NCBI RefSeq assembly: GCF_014701235.1
Contig: NZ_AP022873.1
Location: 1,674,001-1,738,000, forward strand
Length of the DNA stretch: 64,000 nucleotides
Origin: Dissulfurispira thermophila
GTDB lineage: Bacteria > Nitrospirota > Thermodesulfovibrionia > Thermodesulfovibrionales > Dissulfurispiraceae
Direction of reading: 5' to 3'
The notes beneath the pieces are model-generated. The model saw only the letters and a program-made list of their open reading frames with translations, had not been told where the DNA came from and made no database searches. A program made the position numbers and the translations under genes. This document shows, piece after piece, positions 37,201 to 49,315 of this stretch (position 1 is its first letter; every line of letters starts with the position of its first letter).

Positions 37201-40200
37201 AGCTTTATATCCCACATGGTTCAGATGAAATGCAGCGGGGCACTGGCTGCACGGCTTATAGTCGTACTTTATATCCCACATGGTTCAGATGAAATCATAG
37301 TAAATCCTGACAAAGCTGTTCCTGTCAATCCCTTTATATCCCACATGGTTCAGATGAAATATGTGCCTTTTTCTGTTGCCGTGTCAAGTCCTGTCTTTCT
37401 TTATATCCCACATGGTTCAGATGAAATGATATATCATATTAGCTCCTTTTAGCTCCTTATCAACTTTATATCCCACATGGTTCAGATGAAATTTCACAAC
37501 CTCCGCCAGCCCAGAGATAACCACACTCCTTTATATCCCACATGGTTCAGATGAAATGAGATAACCACACTCAGGGCAACAGACACTTTCAAACTTTATA
37601 TCCCACATGGTTCAGATGAAATTTGCCTCCTTTCTTTGTTTTTTATTGCATCCGCACTTTATATCCCACATGGTTCAGATGAAATGAAAACTGGAGATTA
37701 TGCTTGTTCTGCTTGAAAAGTGCCTTTATATCCCACATGGTTCAGATGAAATATGAGCTACCCTGTCAGGAATAACCTTCTCTGCAAGCTTTATATCCCA
37801 CATGGTTCAGATGAAATCTGTCCATGTCGGCACATCCGTATCTGTGAGAGTATCTTTATATCCCACATGGTTCAGATGAAATGTAATTGGGATAATGATA
37901 AATATTACACTTTTTCATACTTTATATCCCACATGGTTCAGATGAAATGATTAATGTTAGAGTGCGTTTTTATAGTCCTCGTGCTTTATATCCCACATGG
38001 TTCAGATGAAATTGCGCGGGATGTATCAAAATCACCCATTCCAAATGTCTTTATATCCCACATGGTTCAGATGAAATTTCATGTGGTAGTAGTGCTTTGC
38101 CCTTGCAATCATTGTCTTTATATCCCACATGGTTCAGATGAAATAAGCCTTGAGGAAAGCATAGACACCAGCACACCAGCCTTTATATCCCACATGGTTC
38201 AGATGAAATGCCAAGCTTGGAGGAGCGAAGGCACGAGCTTGCCTCCTTTATATCCCACATGGTTCAGATGAAATGAGACTGCAATCAGAAAATGTATGTC
38301 ATGAAGTATAACTTTATATCCCACATGGTTCAGATGAAATTCCTTTACTTGCATCAAAAAATCTTTCTATTTCCTTTATATCCCACATGGTTCAGATGAA
38401 ATAGGGCGCAGGAAGGAACAACAGCAAAGGCTTGGAACGCCTTTATATCCCACATGGTTCAGATGAAATCGGGCTATTTGCCTGCTAATGTCGAGCCAGC
38501 AAAACTTTATATCCCACATGGTTCAGATGAAATATCTATTATCAGTTCTGTCTGTATATTTTTTTGTCTTTATATCCCACATGGTTCAGATGAAATATGA
38601 GGCAGATACTACCTCTGAATATGCTGTTGATGCTTTATATCCCACATGGTTCAGATGAAATCTTGGGTGGCTGTCTGATTGGATTATGTTTGTTCTTCCT
38701 TTATATCCCACATGGTTCAGATGAAATCGGCTGGGGCGTTGGCTGCACGGCTTATAGTCGATACTTTATATCCCACATGGTTCAGATGAAATTTATTGCT
38801 GCAGCAACCCCGAGAAGTGCAAGCCCGACCTTTATATCCCACATGGTTCAGATGAAATGCTTTTGCAACATTGCATCACTTGCAAAAGCTGGCTCTTTAT
38901 ATCCCACATGGTTCAGATGAAATAGATGAAAGCGAAACTCAAACAATACCTCGAAGAACTTTATATCCCACATGGTTCAGATGAAATACAGATACCTTAT
39001 CGCTTTCATTGCAAGCTCCATACTTTATATCCCACATGGTTCAGATGAAATAGTTTGGTATGCTTGAAGGATCTTCGACATATACGCCTTTATATCCCAC
39101 ATGGTTCAGATGAAATTTGATGGCGGAGAAGATTTTTTCAACTCCCCTCGGCTTTATATCCCACATGGTTCAGATGAAATTACCCTCGTTGATGTTGAGC
39201 ACTCACTTTTTGCCACTTTATATCCCACATGGTTCAGATGAAATGCTGATGTGTTCACTCTTTTAGTGATAAAGATTACTTTATATCCCACATGGTTCAG
39301 ATGAAATTGTTATATAACAAGTATCATGCCAAGTTGTTTAAAACTTTATATCCCACATGGTTCAGATGAAATAAAGATGGAGGCGTGGGTACTGTCACAG
39401 CCAAAGAGCCTTTATATCCCACATGGTTCAGATGAAATGATGCAAAACAAAGTGAGATTGTATCAATGATGCCGTCTTTATATCCCACATGGTTCAGATG
39501 AAATGACACATAGAGTGGTCGAAGTCAAAGATATACAGACCTTTATATCCCACATGGTTCAGATGAAATTGTTGCATCAAGGATTCTACCGCTATACCCC
39601 CATTGCTTTATATCCCACATGGTTCAGATGAAATCCGCCTCTGCCATCAGGGACAAGCTCATCACAATATGCTTTATATCCCACATGGTTCAGATGAAAT
39701 TTTCCGAACATACTCCGAACAAACGCCGTCCGTGACCTTTATATCCCACATGGTTCAGATGAAATCCGAACATACTCCGAACAAACGCCGTCCACGATTG
39801 GCTTTATATCCCACATGGTTCAGATGAAATAGATTTTAGACCTTGCGAGGAGCATTGGTGACATAGCTTTATATCCCACATGGTTCAGATGAAATCTGAA
39901 ATGGAAATCTCTTTTAACTCTCCTCAACCACCTTTATATCCCACATGGTTCAGATGAAATTTCATTTAGCGGTTCGGGAATCGGTTGGTTATTACCTTTA
40001 TATCCCACATGGTTCAGATGAAATCTCCAGGAACAGTCATAGGCTATGTGCATCCCCACTCTTTATATCCCACATGGTTCAGATGAAATTGATACAGAGA
40101 TGTTTGTTTCTGCACTTCTTCAATGCTTTATATCCCACATGGTTCAGATGAAATCAATCAGGGATGTAAGGACTGATAGCTATGATTTCTCTTTATATCC

Positions 40201-43200
40201 CACATGGTTCAGATGAAATCTTACAGACCTGTTGACCGTTGATAGTCTTGCAGGACTTTATATCCCACATGGTTCAGATGAAATCTCAATGCTTGATAGC
40301 CAAAAATCAGGTATAAAACTCTTTATATCCCACATGGTTCAGATGAAATAAAACTGGAAAGCAGGATATTTGGGATGACCTTATCTTTATATCCCACATG
40401 GTTCAGATGAAATTCTTTCTCTTCTGTCAAAGACAGATGAGAGAGAATCCTTTATATCCCACATGGTTCAGATGAAATATTGCTTGAGATTGATGAGTTT
40501 ACACAAGAGAGGATAGCTTTATATCCCACATGGTTCAGATGAAATATGTCATATGCAATGCAACAGTTTGGGGCACAGTTATACTTTATATCCCACATGG
40601 TTCAGATGAAATAATAGTTGATAATGCGTATTATCGTTATAGTTATCACTTTATATCCCACATGGTTCAGATGAAATCTTTTCGAGTTGATGTCAATACA
40701 ACTGTAAAATCTCCCTTTATATCCCACATGGTTCAGATGAAATTGGCTGGGGCTATGAAACAACATGGTATGATTACAAGCTTTATATCCCACATGGTTC
40801 AGATGAAATTTCCTGATGTTTTGCAAAATTTTCAATATCCTGATACTTTATATCCCACATGGTTCAGATGAAATCAAGCGATGGGCATTCTTGCTTCTGC
40901 GTTTTCAGTGCTTTATATCCCACATGGTTCAGATGAAATAGCAGCAGCGGGGCACTGGCAGCGAGACTTATTGTCTTTATATCCCACATGGTTCAGATGA
41001 AATATGCAAAACAAAGTGAGATTGTATCAATGATGCCGTCTTTATATCCCACATGGTTCAGATGAAATTTATAAATTTGTCAAGGTTGTTCGGGAGTCTG
41101 CACTCTTTATATCCCACATGGTTCAGATGAAATATGCAAAACAAAGTGAGATTGTATCAATGATTCCGTCTTTATATCCCACATGGTTCAGATGAAATAA
41201 CTGCTCACTCGCATTTATGCAGTGAGCAGTTGACCTTTATATCCCACATGGTTCAGATGAAATTTTGACTTGGATAATATACTCGTAGAAAAAACAGAAA
41301 ACTTTATATCCCACATGGTTCAGATGAAATGCGATGTTGTAACGGGAGACGTTGTTAAAGACTTTATAGCTTTATATCCCACATGGTTCAGATGAAATAG
41401 GATTAGAACTAAATGCAAATACAAGCTGGGCTAAACTTTATATCCCACATGGTTCAGATGAAATGAACAGGTTAGAAGTTTATAACGATGCGGTTCTTCA
41501 TCTTTATATCCCACATGGTTCAGATGAAATACAAAGCTGTTCCTGTCAATCCTGATAATACTCAAACCTTTATATCCCACATGGTTCAGATGAAATGGGG
41601 TAGGAGGTAGAAAAATGGGTAGAGGAAAAACCTTTATATCCCACATGGTTCAGATGAAATCCCTGATCCTTTCATGCCTGTCTGACAGGCTGAGCTTTAT
41701 ATCCCACATGGTTCAGATGAAATGTTCCTGTCAATCCTAATGATAATAACACTACTCAAACCTTTATATCCCACATGGTTCAGATGAAATACCGTTACGC
41801 AAAACATCAAGAGCATCTTGTAAAACCCTTTATATCCCACATGGTTCAGATGAAATCAATGAAAATCTTGATTTCGTTTATCGTCATACTTCCTTTATAT
41901 CCCACATGGTTCAGATGAAATACTGCTCACTCGCATTTATGCAGTGAGCAGTTGACACTTTATATCCCACATGGTTCAGATGAAATCAAGGCACGGCTAA
42001 ATTCGTTGCTGCGTCGGCAAAAGCTTTATATCCCACATGGTTCAGATGAAATCGCGATGGCCGCCATACCATACCTCTGTTACTCTATCTTTATATCCCA
42101 CATGGTTCAGATGAAATATGACACAATAGAAATAAAAACAGTCGCAAATGCACCCTTTATATCCCACATGGTTCAGATGAAATACGCATCTGTCGAGCGT
42201 TTGTTAACTATTGTAATTTTAACTTTATATCCCACATGGTTCAGATGAAATACTGCTCACTCGCATTTATGCAGTGAGCAGTTGACACTATATCCCACAT
42301 GGTTCAGATGAAATCATTCGCTAATCTACAAATCGAAGACTCAAGGCGTTTCTTTATATCCCACATGGTTCAGATGAAATGAGGTATTGAGATGTAATAA
42401 TGGAATTTATCCAATCCTTTATATCCCACATGGTTCAGATGAAATGATAGAGCAGAAATATCCTTCCGAGCCTCTGTTTATCTTTATATCCCACATGGTT
42501 CAGATGAAATTTCAGGTGGTGGATGCGTATACCATGTAGGTTTTCACTTTATATCCCACATGGTTCAGATGAAATTTTCTTGGGCGTTGTCTGCGGGGTT
42601 GTCTTTCTTCACTTTATATCCCACATGGTTCAGATGAAATAGATGCTGATAGGTAGAGGGTCTGAAGGAGAAAGCAACTTTATATCCCACATGGTTCAGA
42701 TGAAATCGAACATTTCTGACGGTGTTTGTTCGGAGTATGTTCTTTATATCCCACATGGTTCAGATGAAATCCGATGCGGGGTTTCTGGGCAATTCACTAA
42801 TCGATTTCTTTATATCCCACATGGTTCAGATGAAATCAGGTTTTACAAGATGCTCTTGATACACTTCGCAACTTTATATCCCACATGGTTCAGATGAAAT
42901 CACACTCAAACGGCTTGGTTATCGTATTGTAGAAACTTTATATCCCACATGGTTCAGATGAAATATGAAATCAACGCAAAGATTGCAGAGCTTGACACAA
43001 CTTTATATCCCACATGGTTCAGATGAAATTTCACAACCTCCGCCAGCCCAGAGATAACCACACTCCTTTATATCCCACATGGTTCAGATGAAATTGCAAT
43101 CGCTGCTTGAGTATTAGATTTGTCAGAGTGCTTTATATCCCACATGGTTCAGATGAAATCATCTGTCGAGCATTTGTTAATTATTGCAATTTCAGCTTTA

Positions 43201-43219
43201 TATCCCACATGGTTCAGAT
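34203..43219 (-). CRISPR. Main CRISPR array block, about 138 repeats
   Basis: A 29-nt repeat (plus strand CTTTATATCCC...CAGATGAAAT) recurs every 64-67 nt with spacers of 35-39 nt. Nearly all copies are identical; one at 42288 has lost two T. Read on the minus strand the repeat begins ATTTCATC and ends ATATAAAG, like the AAAG-ending handles of several I-B systems. The cas genes and leader on the right agree with that direction. Count is from spacing, not one by one. The last repeat is cut at 43219 by IS21 copy 2. Confidence 0.97.
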
Positions 43220-43331
43220 TGTAGATTGTCAACACATTTGACCCCTTTTATGCAAATAAAATTGACCCCCTTTTGCCGTTAAAAACGGCACTATTTGATT
43301 TCTTAACTTTTCTGCCCTTCTTCCAATCCAT

Positions 43332-44080
43332 TCAATTTGCCTTCTTCAATTTGTTCTTCAGTCTGTAGCTTTCTCCACTTATATAGAATATGCTTGCATG
43401 ATGCACAACTCTGTCTATTATGGCTGAGGCTACAACAGGGTCTTCAAATACCTTTCCCCATTCGTCAAAGTTGTAGTTGCTTGTAAGGATTATTGAGCCT
43501 TTTTCGTATCTCATTGAGATGAGTTGAAACAGGAGATTTGCCTGCTCTCTCGTTATCGGCATGTAGCCCAGTTCATCTATTATCAGCAGGTGGAGCCTTG
43601 AGTAAAAGAGGAGTCTTTCTACAAGGTTTCCCTGTCTCTTTGAGAGCATGAGGTCTTCTATGAGTCCTGGGCTGTCATAAAGAGCACCCTGAGCCTTGCT
43701 GTGCATGCCTTTATGGCAAGCCCTACGGAGAGATGGGTTTTGCCTACCCCGGGAGGACCGAGGAATATCACATTTGCCTTTTGAGCTATGAATTCAAGGC
43801 TGCTGAGCTTTATTACTTCTTTGTCTCTGAGGCCCGGCTGGAAGCTGAAGTCAAATTCCTCAATGGTCTTTATGTAGGGAAGTCTGCTCTTTGCCATCTT
43901 TGCCTTTATTGAGCTTTCTGTCTTCCTCTTTACCTCTGCCTCAAGTAACAGGGCAAGGTATTCTTCATATCTGAGGTTGCTCTTTGATGCCCTCTCTGAG
44001 AGGTCTCTGTAGGCAGTTATCATGCCTTTGAGCTTCAATGACCTCATGTGACTCTCTATCTGTCTGTTCAGCTCTGTCAT
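43332..44080 (-). pseudogene. istB: IstB, copy 2, frameshifted
   Basis: The N-terminal 140 residues include an intact Walker A ([31 protein letters not shown]). The frame then breaks at 43669, where one G is missing compared with copy 1, and continues as GLIEDLMLSKRQGNLVERLLFYSRLHLLIIDELGYM in the next frame. The defect differs from that in copy 1, so the copies decayed separately. Confidence 0.85.
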
Positions 44081-44171
44081 GCCAGAACCTCCTTTTCCAT
44101 AACCCTGTATGCTGAAAGGGGTCTCGTTATGTTAATGGAGCGTGCAATACAGGGGTTGTTTATGTTCTCTA

Positions 44172-45564
44172 TTAGAGGTTCTCCAGGGGTCTTGCTTTTA
44201 GAAGCCTCTTTATGCTGTTTTTGTGGTATGAGCCGCATTCAATGCACTCCTTCATGGCGGCTGTTATGTCCTCGGCAGTGTAAATCTCTGTGAGTTTCAG
44301 TATCTCTTCTATATGCCAATACATGTTGGCACTGACTGTCTTCTTTAAGCCTTCTATGAAGACCTCTCCCTGCTGTTTGAATGCCTCTTTGAATCTTTTA
44401 AGAGTTTCAGACCTGTATGCCCCTTTCCTCTCCCTATATTCCCTGTTGAGCTGTTCATGTTCTGGATGTACAGGCCTTTTGTGCCTGTCACTTACCCTTA
44501 TGTCATGTTCTGCTATGATACTGCCATCCATTGAATAGACCTTAAGGGTCTTTCCAAAAGGGTCTCTATCTTTACCTGCCTGAGACAATGCTTCATGGGC
44601 ACAGGGTATAATGCACCAGCCCAGCTTATGTAGCCGTCATTCGTTACGCTCCGTATCTCCTTCGGGAAGATTTCAGCAGGCTCTACCTCAGGTATCGGTC
44701 TTAGAAGAGGTTTTTCATCACGCATGAACCTCTCTTCAGGGCTCTCTCCGAGGTCACTGTGTGTCCTTTTATTGTATCTTTCTGTAAAGTCATACAGAAG
44801 CCCATCAAACCGTGCAATGCCTTCTACCTCAAGTCCCTTGAGAAGATGCTCCTGAATGTAATAAAGGGCCTCTCTACCTTCCCCTTTGTCCTTGCCCGAT
44901 AGGGTCTGCACGGGACTGTATCAATACCATAAAGTCCGCAGAACCTCAAAAACTCATCGTTATACCGAATAACACCGTTGTTGTTGTGAGCAATGACCAT
45001 CTGTCTGGGATTGTCTATAACAATCTCTTCAGCAATGCCCCCAAAATACTCTATTGCACTCGCTATCGCCCTGATTATATCCGCTGTGGTGATGCTTAAG
45101 GAACTGCAATAATATTTCTTCCTGCTGTAGCTTAAGATTATCTCATGGATGTAGACCTTTACAGGTCTGCCATTTACAGGAAGCATCCATTCCTTCCAGT
45201 CATACTGCATCTGTTTGCCAGGGAGGTCTCTACCCTCGTTGTTGCAGGGTCTTGACCCGTTCTCCTTCCCTTATCCCTGACAGATAACGATGCACAGAGC
45301 AAAGAGAGCCTCCGTAGCCCTGTTCCTTGAGCTCATTGTATATCCTCGTGCCAATGAAGCCCTTTTGAGCATCTCCTTTATCACTTCCTCATAAGGGTCA
45401 AGTAGCCTTTCATACTGCCTTGCTTTGAATTGCGGAGGTTCATCCTTCCTCAGATACTTCCTCACCGTGTTCCTCGATAGCTTCAACTGCCTCGCTATCC
45501 CCTTAATGGTCTCACCCTTCTGCCTTAATACCCTTACCTGCTGCCACTTATACATGCTTATCAC
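44172..45564 (-). pseudogene. istA: IstA, copy 2, multiply frameshifted
   Basis: Pieces are the HTH part (45271-45564), the core with MQYDWKEWM and EIVIDNPRQMV (44824-45210), a middle part with LLKGLEVEGIARFDGLLYDFTERYNKRTHSDLG (44513-44911) and the C-terminal part (44172-44588). It shares the AAAAGGG indel with copy 1 and adds three more one-base losses. Confidence 0.85.
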
Positions 45565-45665
45565 CCCTTCTTCTCCTTTCCCTGTTTATTTGAAAGGAGA
45601 TTATAGTATTGCAGGGGGTCATTTTTATATGCCGATCAGGGGTCAATTGTATTTTACGATCTACA

Positions 45666-47704
45666 GTTCAGATGAAATTAGAGATATAGTAACTGCGTTC
45701 AGATTTCTTGTTTCTTTATATCCCACATGGTTCAGATGAAATCAAGCTGGGCTAAATGGACATTAGAAAAAAGATACGGCTTTATATCCCACATGGTTCA
45801 GATGAAATATCAATATTAGTGTAAACCTTACGCCCTTGCCATACTTTATATCCCACATGGTTCAGATGAAATAAATACCCAGTTTGTCGGTCAGCCAGCC
45901 GAACATTGCTTTATATCCCACATGGTTCAGATGAAATAAAAATTGATGAAATCAACGCAAAGATTGCAGAGCTTACTTTATATCCCACATGGTTCAGATG
46001 AAATCTACAGAAGGAGGTGATGCCTATAGAGCAAGCAAATGCTTTATATCCCACATGGTTCAGATGAAATCTCCCATAACAAGTCGAACAACAGCTATAC
46101 GCCCCACTTTATATCCCACATGGTTCAGATGAAATACAGGTGTTTCACTGTCCCGTTTCACTTGTTTCAGCGCTTTATATCCCACATGGTTCAGATGAAA
46201 TACATCACGAGCCGCATCCACCCAAAACTTGTCTTGCCTTTATATCCCACATGGTTCAGATGAAATTAATAATAATAGTAACAATAATAACAGAAATGAG
46301 ACTTTATATCCCACATGGTTCAGATGAAATTAATAATAATAGTAACAATAATAACAGAAATGAGACTTTATATCCCACATGGTTCAGATGAAATCGGCTA
46401 AATTCGTTGCTGCAAGCGCAAAAGCAGCAGCTTTATATCCCACATGGTTCAGATGAAATAAGAAATTACTGCAACTGTAAATGTCTTCGTTGCGTCTTTA
46501 TATCCCACATGGTTCAGATGAAATTTGGCATGTCTGATGTGTTCTGTCTCTTTTCTGATACTTTATATCCCACATGGTTCAGATGAAATTGGTATGATTA
46601 CAAGCGGTCATGGACAAGTTGTTCCTTTATATCCCACATGGTTCAGATGAAATTGCAAAACAAAGTGAGATTATATCAATGATGCCATCCTTTATATCCC
46701 ACATGGTTCAGATGAAATCGATGCGGGCTTTCTGGGTAACTCCTTGATAGATTCTTTATATCCCACATGGTTCAGATGAAATTACCATGTTGTTTCATAG
46801 CCCCAGCCTGAAGAATGCTTTATATCCCACATGGTTCAGATGAAATTGAACGAACATAATCCAATCCGACAGCCAGCCGAAACTTTATATCCCACATGGT
46901 TCAGATGAAATTCATACCATGTTGTTTCATAGCCCCAGCCAAAACTATGCTTTATATCCCACATGGTTCAGATGAAATTCACAATCAGGCAAACAGGTTC
47001 AGGAGAGTTGTTGTACTTTATATCCCACATGGTTCAGATGAAATGTGATACGGGCTCTCAAACAGGCGGTAATACTCAAACCTTTATATCCCACATGGTT
47101 CAGATGAAATTAAGTAAGATCATAAAGGCATTGCAAAGGATGAAAGAGCTTTATATCCCACATGGTTCAGATGAAATAAAGCATATAATCACGAGTTCGC
47201 ATGTTCACAGTATTCTTTATATCCCACATGGTTCAGATGAAATTTGCATGGCAAGTGAGATTAAAAAGCACTCAATCAATACTTTATATCCCACATGGTT
47301 CAGATGAAATGAGGAGTTCTCTGACATTCCTTGCTAACCTTGCAAGTTCTTTATATCCCACATGGTTCAGATGAAATGACGGTTTGGTCTGGTTTGCAAA
47401 AGTTTGTAAACTCTCTTTATATCCCACATGGTTCAGATGAAATCAGGTTCCGACACTCAGGTATTTCAAGAACAAGCACTTTATATCCCACATGGTTCAG
47501 ATGAAATTACCTGAAGAGCATATAGATGAAGTAAGAAGACTGCTTTATATCCCACATGGTTCAGATGAAATTTTCCAACGGCTGTTGAATAACAGATGTT
47601 GTAGCAGACTTTATATCCCACATGGTTCAGATGAAATGACCTCCAAATGACTTTGAGGCATTGAGTTCTATTATCCTTTATATCCCACATGGTTCAGATG
47701 AAAT
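45666..47704 (-). CRISPR. Leader-proximal CRISPR block, about 31 repeats
   Basis: Starts with the right half of the repeat split by IS21 copy 2 (45666-45678), then full repeats from 45714 to the last at 47676-47704. Repeats are identical to the main block. This part is next to the leader and should hold the newest spacers. Two adjacent spacers (46267-46301 and 46331-46365) are identical. Confidence 0.97.
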
Positions 47705-47987
47705 CCAGTTGTCAAAGAGCTATAGAGATATCCCCCAAAGCTTTTATTTACAACTATCTTAACAGTTTTTGATCCTGATGTAAACAGCTCTGAAATGAAG
47801 TTTTTTGCATCAATCCTTTAATCGTGTTTTTAGATTTCGGTAAAAAACACCTTCAAATCCTTGCCTGACAAGCATATCAGCCTCATATGATCAACATCAG
47901 GTTTGATGCAATGCAAAATTAAATGCAATTTCCTTGCCTATTACCTACTATTTTTTTGCCTTTTGCCTCTCGCCTTCAGCCTTTAGC
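47705..47987 (-). promoter_or_regulatory. CRISPR leader
   Basis: The 283 bp between cas2 and the first repeat hold no gene and are AT-rich. Read on the minus strand, TTGTAA and TATCTC 17 nt apart form a weak promoter-like pair ending about 30 nt before the first repeat. Part of the region near cas2 is filled with TTTTGCC/CTTCAGCC dispersed words. Confidence 0.7.
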
Positions 47988-48254
47988 CTATAATATATTC
48001 CCTGTCAACTCCTTTTCAACGCCCATAACAGTCTTCCGATAATTCAGGCGATTCTCAAGGCTGTAGAAGTAGATGGAATCCTCCTCTTTATTGATAACCT
48101 GCTCTAATTCAAGCCTGCATTTCATAAGCTTCCCCTCGGTAATGTCTCCTTCAAAAACCGAGTTCTGCACCCATGTAAAATACTTCTTCAAAATCTTTCT
48201 GACCTTATTGACCCTATCCTCTCCAATATCATAAGTAACAATCAGATATGCCAT
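47988..48254 (-). CDS. cas2: CRISPR adaptation protein Cas2
   Basis: An 88-residue ferredoxin-like protein that dimerises and bridges Cas1 dimers during spacer integration. The start MAYLIVTYDIGEDRVNKVRKILKKYFTWVQNSVFEGDI is typical, with Asp 9 as the conserved residue. It is the last cas gene before the leader; 45 bp of dispersed-word sequence separate it from cas1. Confidence 0.96.
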   Translation of the reverse strand: MAYLIVTYDIGEDRVNKVRKILKKYFTWVQNSVFEGDITEGKLMKCRLELEQVINKEEDSIYFYSLENRLNYRKTVMGVEKELTGNIL

Positions 48255-48299
48255 TCTTTTCTTACCTTTTGCCTTTCGCCTTCAGCCTTCAGCCTATTT

Positions 48300-49280
48300 T
48301 TACCACCACGCCTTAAATGGGGTATAAAGCTCATCCCCTATCAAGTGTTTGATAAGCTTATAGCACTCAAGCCTTATAAGCGTCCTGTATGAGACATTCC
48401 GCTTGAGCTTTCTATGCTTGATTGTAGTAGTAAGCTTCTGGTCAAACTCTTTGAGAAACTTCTTTCTTCCCGTCTCATTCATATAACAGCAATTCACATC
48501 CTCATCAAAATCCTCAAGCCTTATCATGTTATTATTCACAAGTTTGAAAATAACGGGGTCTGCAATCAGTGGCTTGAATATTTCAGCAATATCAAGGCTC
48601 AACGAATATCGCCTTTCCCTCGGTTCATGCAGATAGCTTATCGTCGGATTAAGTTGCGTATGATATATCTCTGAAAGCACAGTTGAATAAATCATAGAGT
48701 TGGCAAATGATATAAGGGCATTTACCGGATTTCCGGGAGGGCGCTTCTCTCTCTTTTCAATACTGAAGCCATTATTGAGAATGGTATTAAACGCCTGATA
48801 ATATGCATCCCTTGCCCGTCCCTCGCATCCCATTAATTCGTTGATGCTTTTTGTCTCTGAGGCATTGGCAAGCTCTGTTTTTATCTTTTCCTGAAATTCC
48901 AGAGTATCTTTATATTCTCTCAGATTCCTGATCATGTGAAACATCGCTCCTTCAACGAATGAAAAGGCAATAAAAAAGCGGCGCTCAGGGTCAAGGTAAT
49001 GCTCAACCTGCCGCACTGTCAATTCGCCAGATACATTCCTATCCCTCGGCATAAAACTGCCCGCATAAAAGCCGTAATAGTTATAGACATGGACGATCTT
49101 GTTCTGCTGAGAAAGGAAGTTCAAAAGCTTTGTGTTGAGGTCAACCTCTCCGTAAAGATGAATGGTATCTATGTCCTCAACCGGAATCGCCTTTTTATCC
49201 CCATTTTCATTCTCTATATAAACGGTGTTTTCTTTTCGTTTAATCCTGCCGTTTGAAAATATGTAATAAGGTCTTCCCAT
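48300..49280 (-). CDS. cas1: CRISPR integrase Cas1, type I-B
   Basis: The metal-dependent integrase that inserts new spacers at the leader end. The N-terminal beta domain starts PYYIFSNGRIKRKENTVYIEN. Catalytic residues are Glu in GCEGRARDAYYQAF, His in YLHEPRERRYSLSLDIAE and Asp in the same segment. The 326-residue length and the sequence fit the I-B Cas1 subgroup. Confidence 0.97.
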   Translation of the reverse strand: MGRPYYIFSNGRIKRKENTVYIENENGDKKAIPVEDIDTIHLYGEVDLNTKLLNFLSQQNKIVHVYNYYGFYAGSFMPRDRNVSGELTVRQVEHYLDPERRFFIAFSFVEGAMFHMIRNLREYKDTLEFQEKIKTELANASETKSINELMGCEGRARDAYYQAFNTILNNGFSIEKREKRPPGNPVNALISFANSMIYSTVLSEIYHTQLNPTISYLHEPRERRYSLSLDIAEIFKPLIADPVIFKLVNNNMIRLEDFDEDVNCCYMNETGRKKFLKEFDQKLTTTIKHRKLKRNVSYRTLIRLECYKLIKHLIGDELYTPFKAWW

Positions 49281-49315
49281 TCCTACTCCTATTGCCTACT
49301 ACCTTCAGTCTATTG

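Larger units (their letters stand above)
43220..45665 (-). mobile_element. IS21-family element, copy 2, inserted in a CRISPR repeat
   Basis: 2446 bp, almost identical to copy 1 at 29995, with the same ends (TGTAGATTGTC... and ...GATCTACA). It splits a CRISPR repeat and duplicates 8 bp of it: GTTCAGAT at 43212-43219 and 45666-45673. Both copies have the same orientation, so recombination between them would remove about 13 kb of array. Confidence 0.92.

Noticed and set aside
34203-47704. Many open frames across the array (reading LYIPHGSDEI/FISHMVQMK or FHLNHVGYK repeatedly)
   Set aside because: They are translations of the CRISPR repeat in different frames, caused by repeat-plus-spacer lengths near a multiple of three; not genes.
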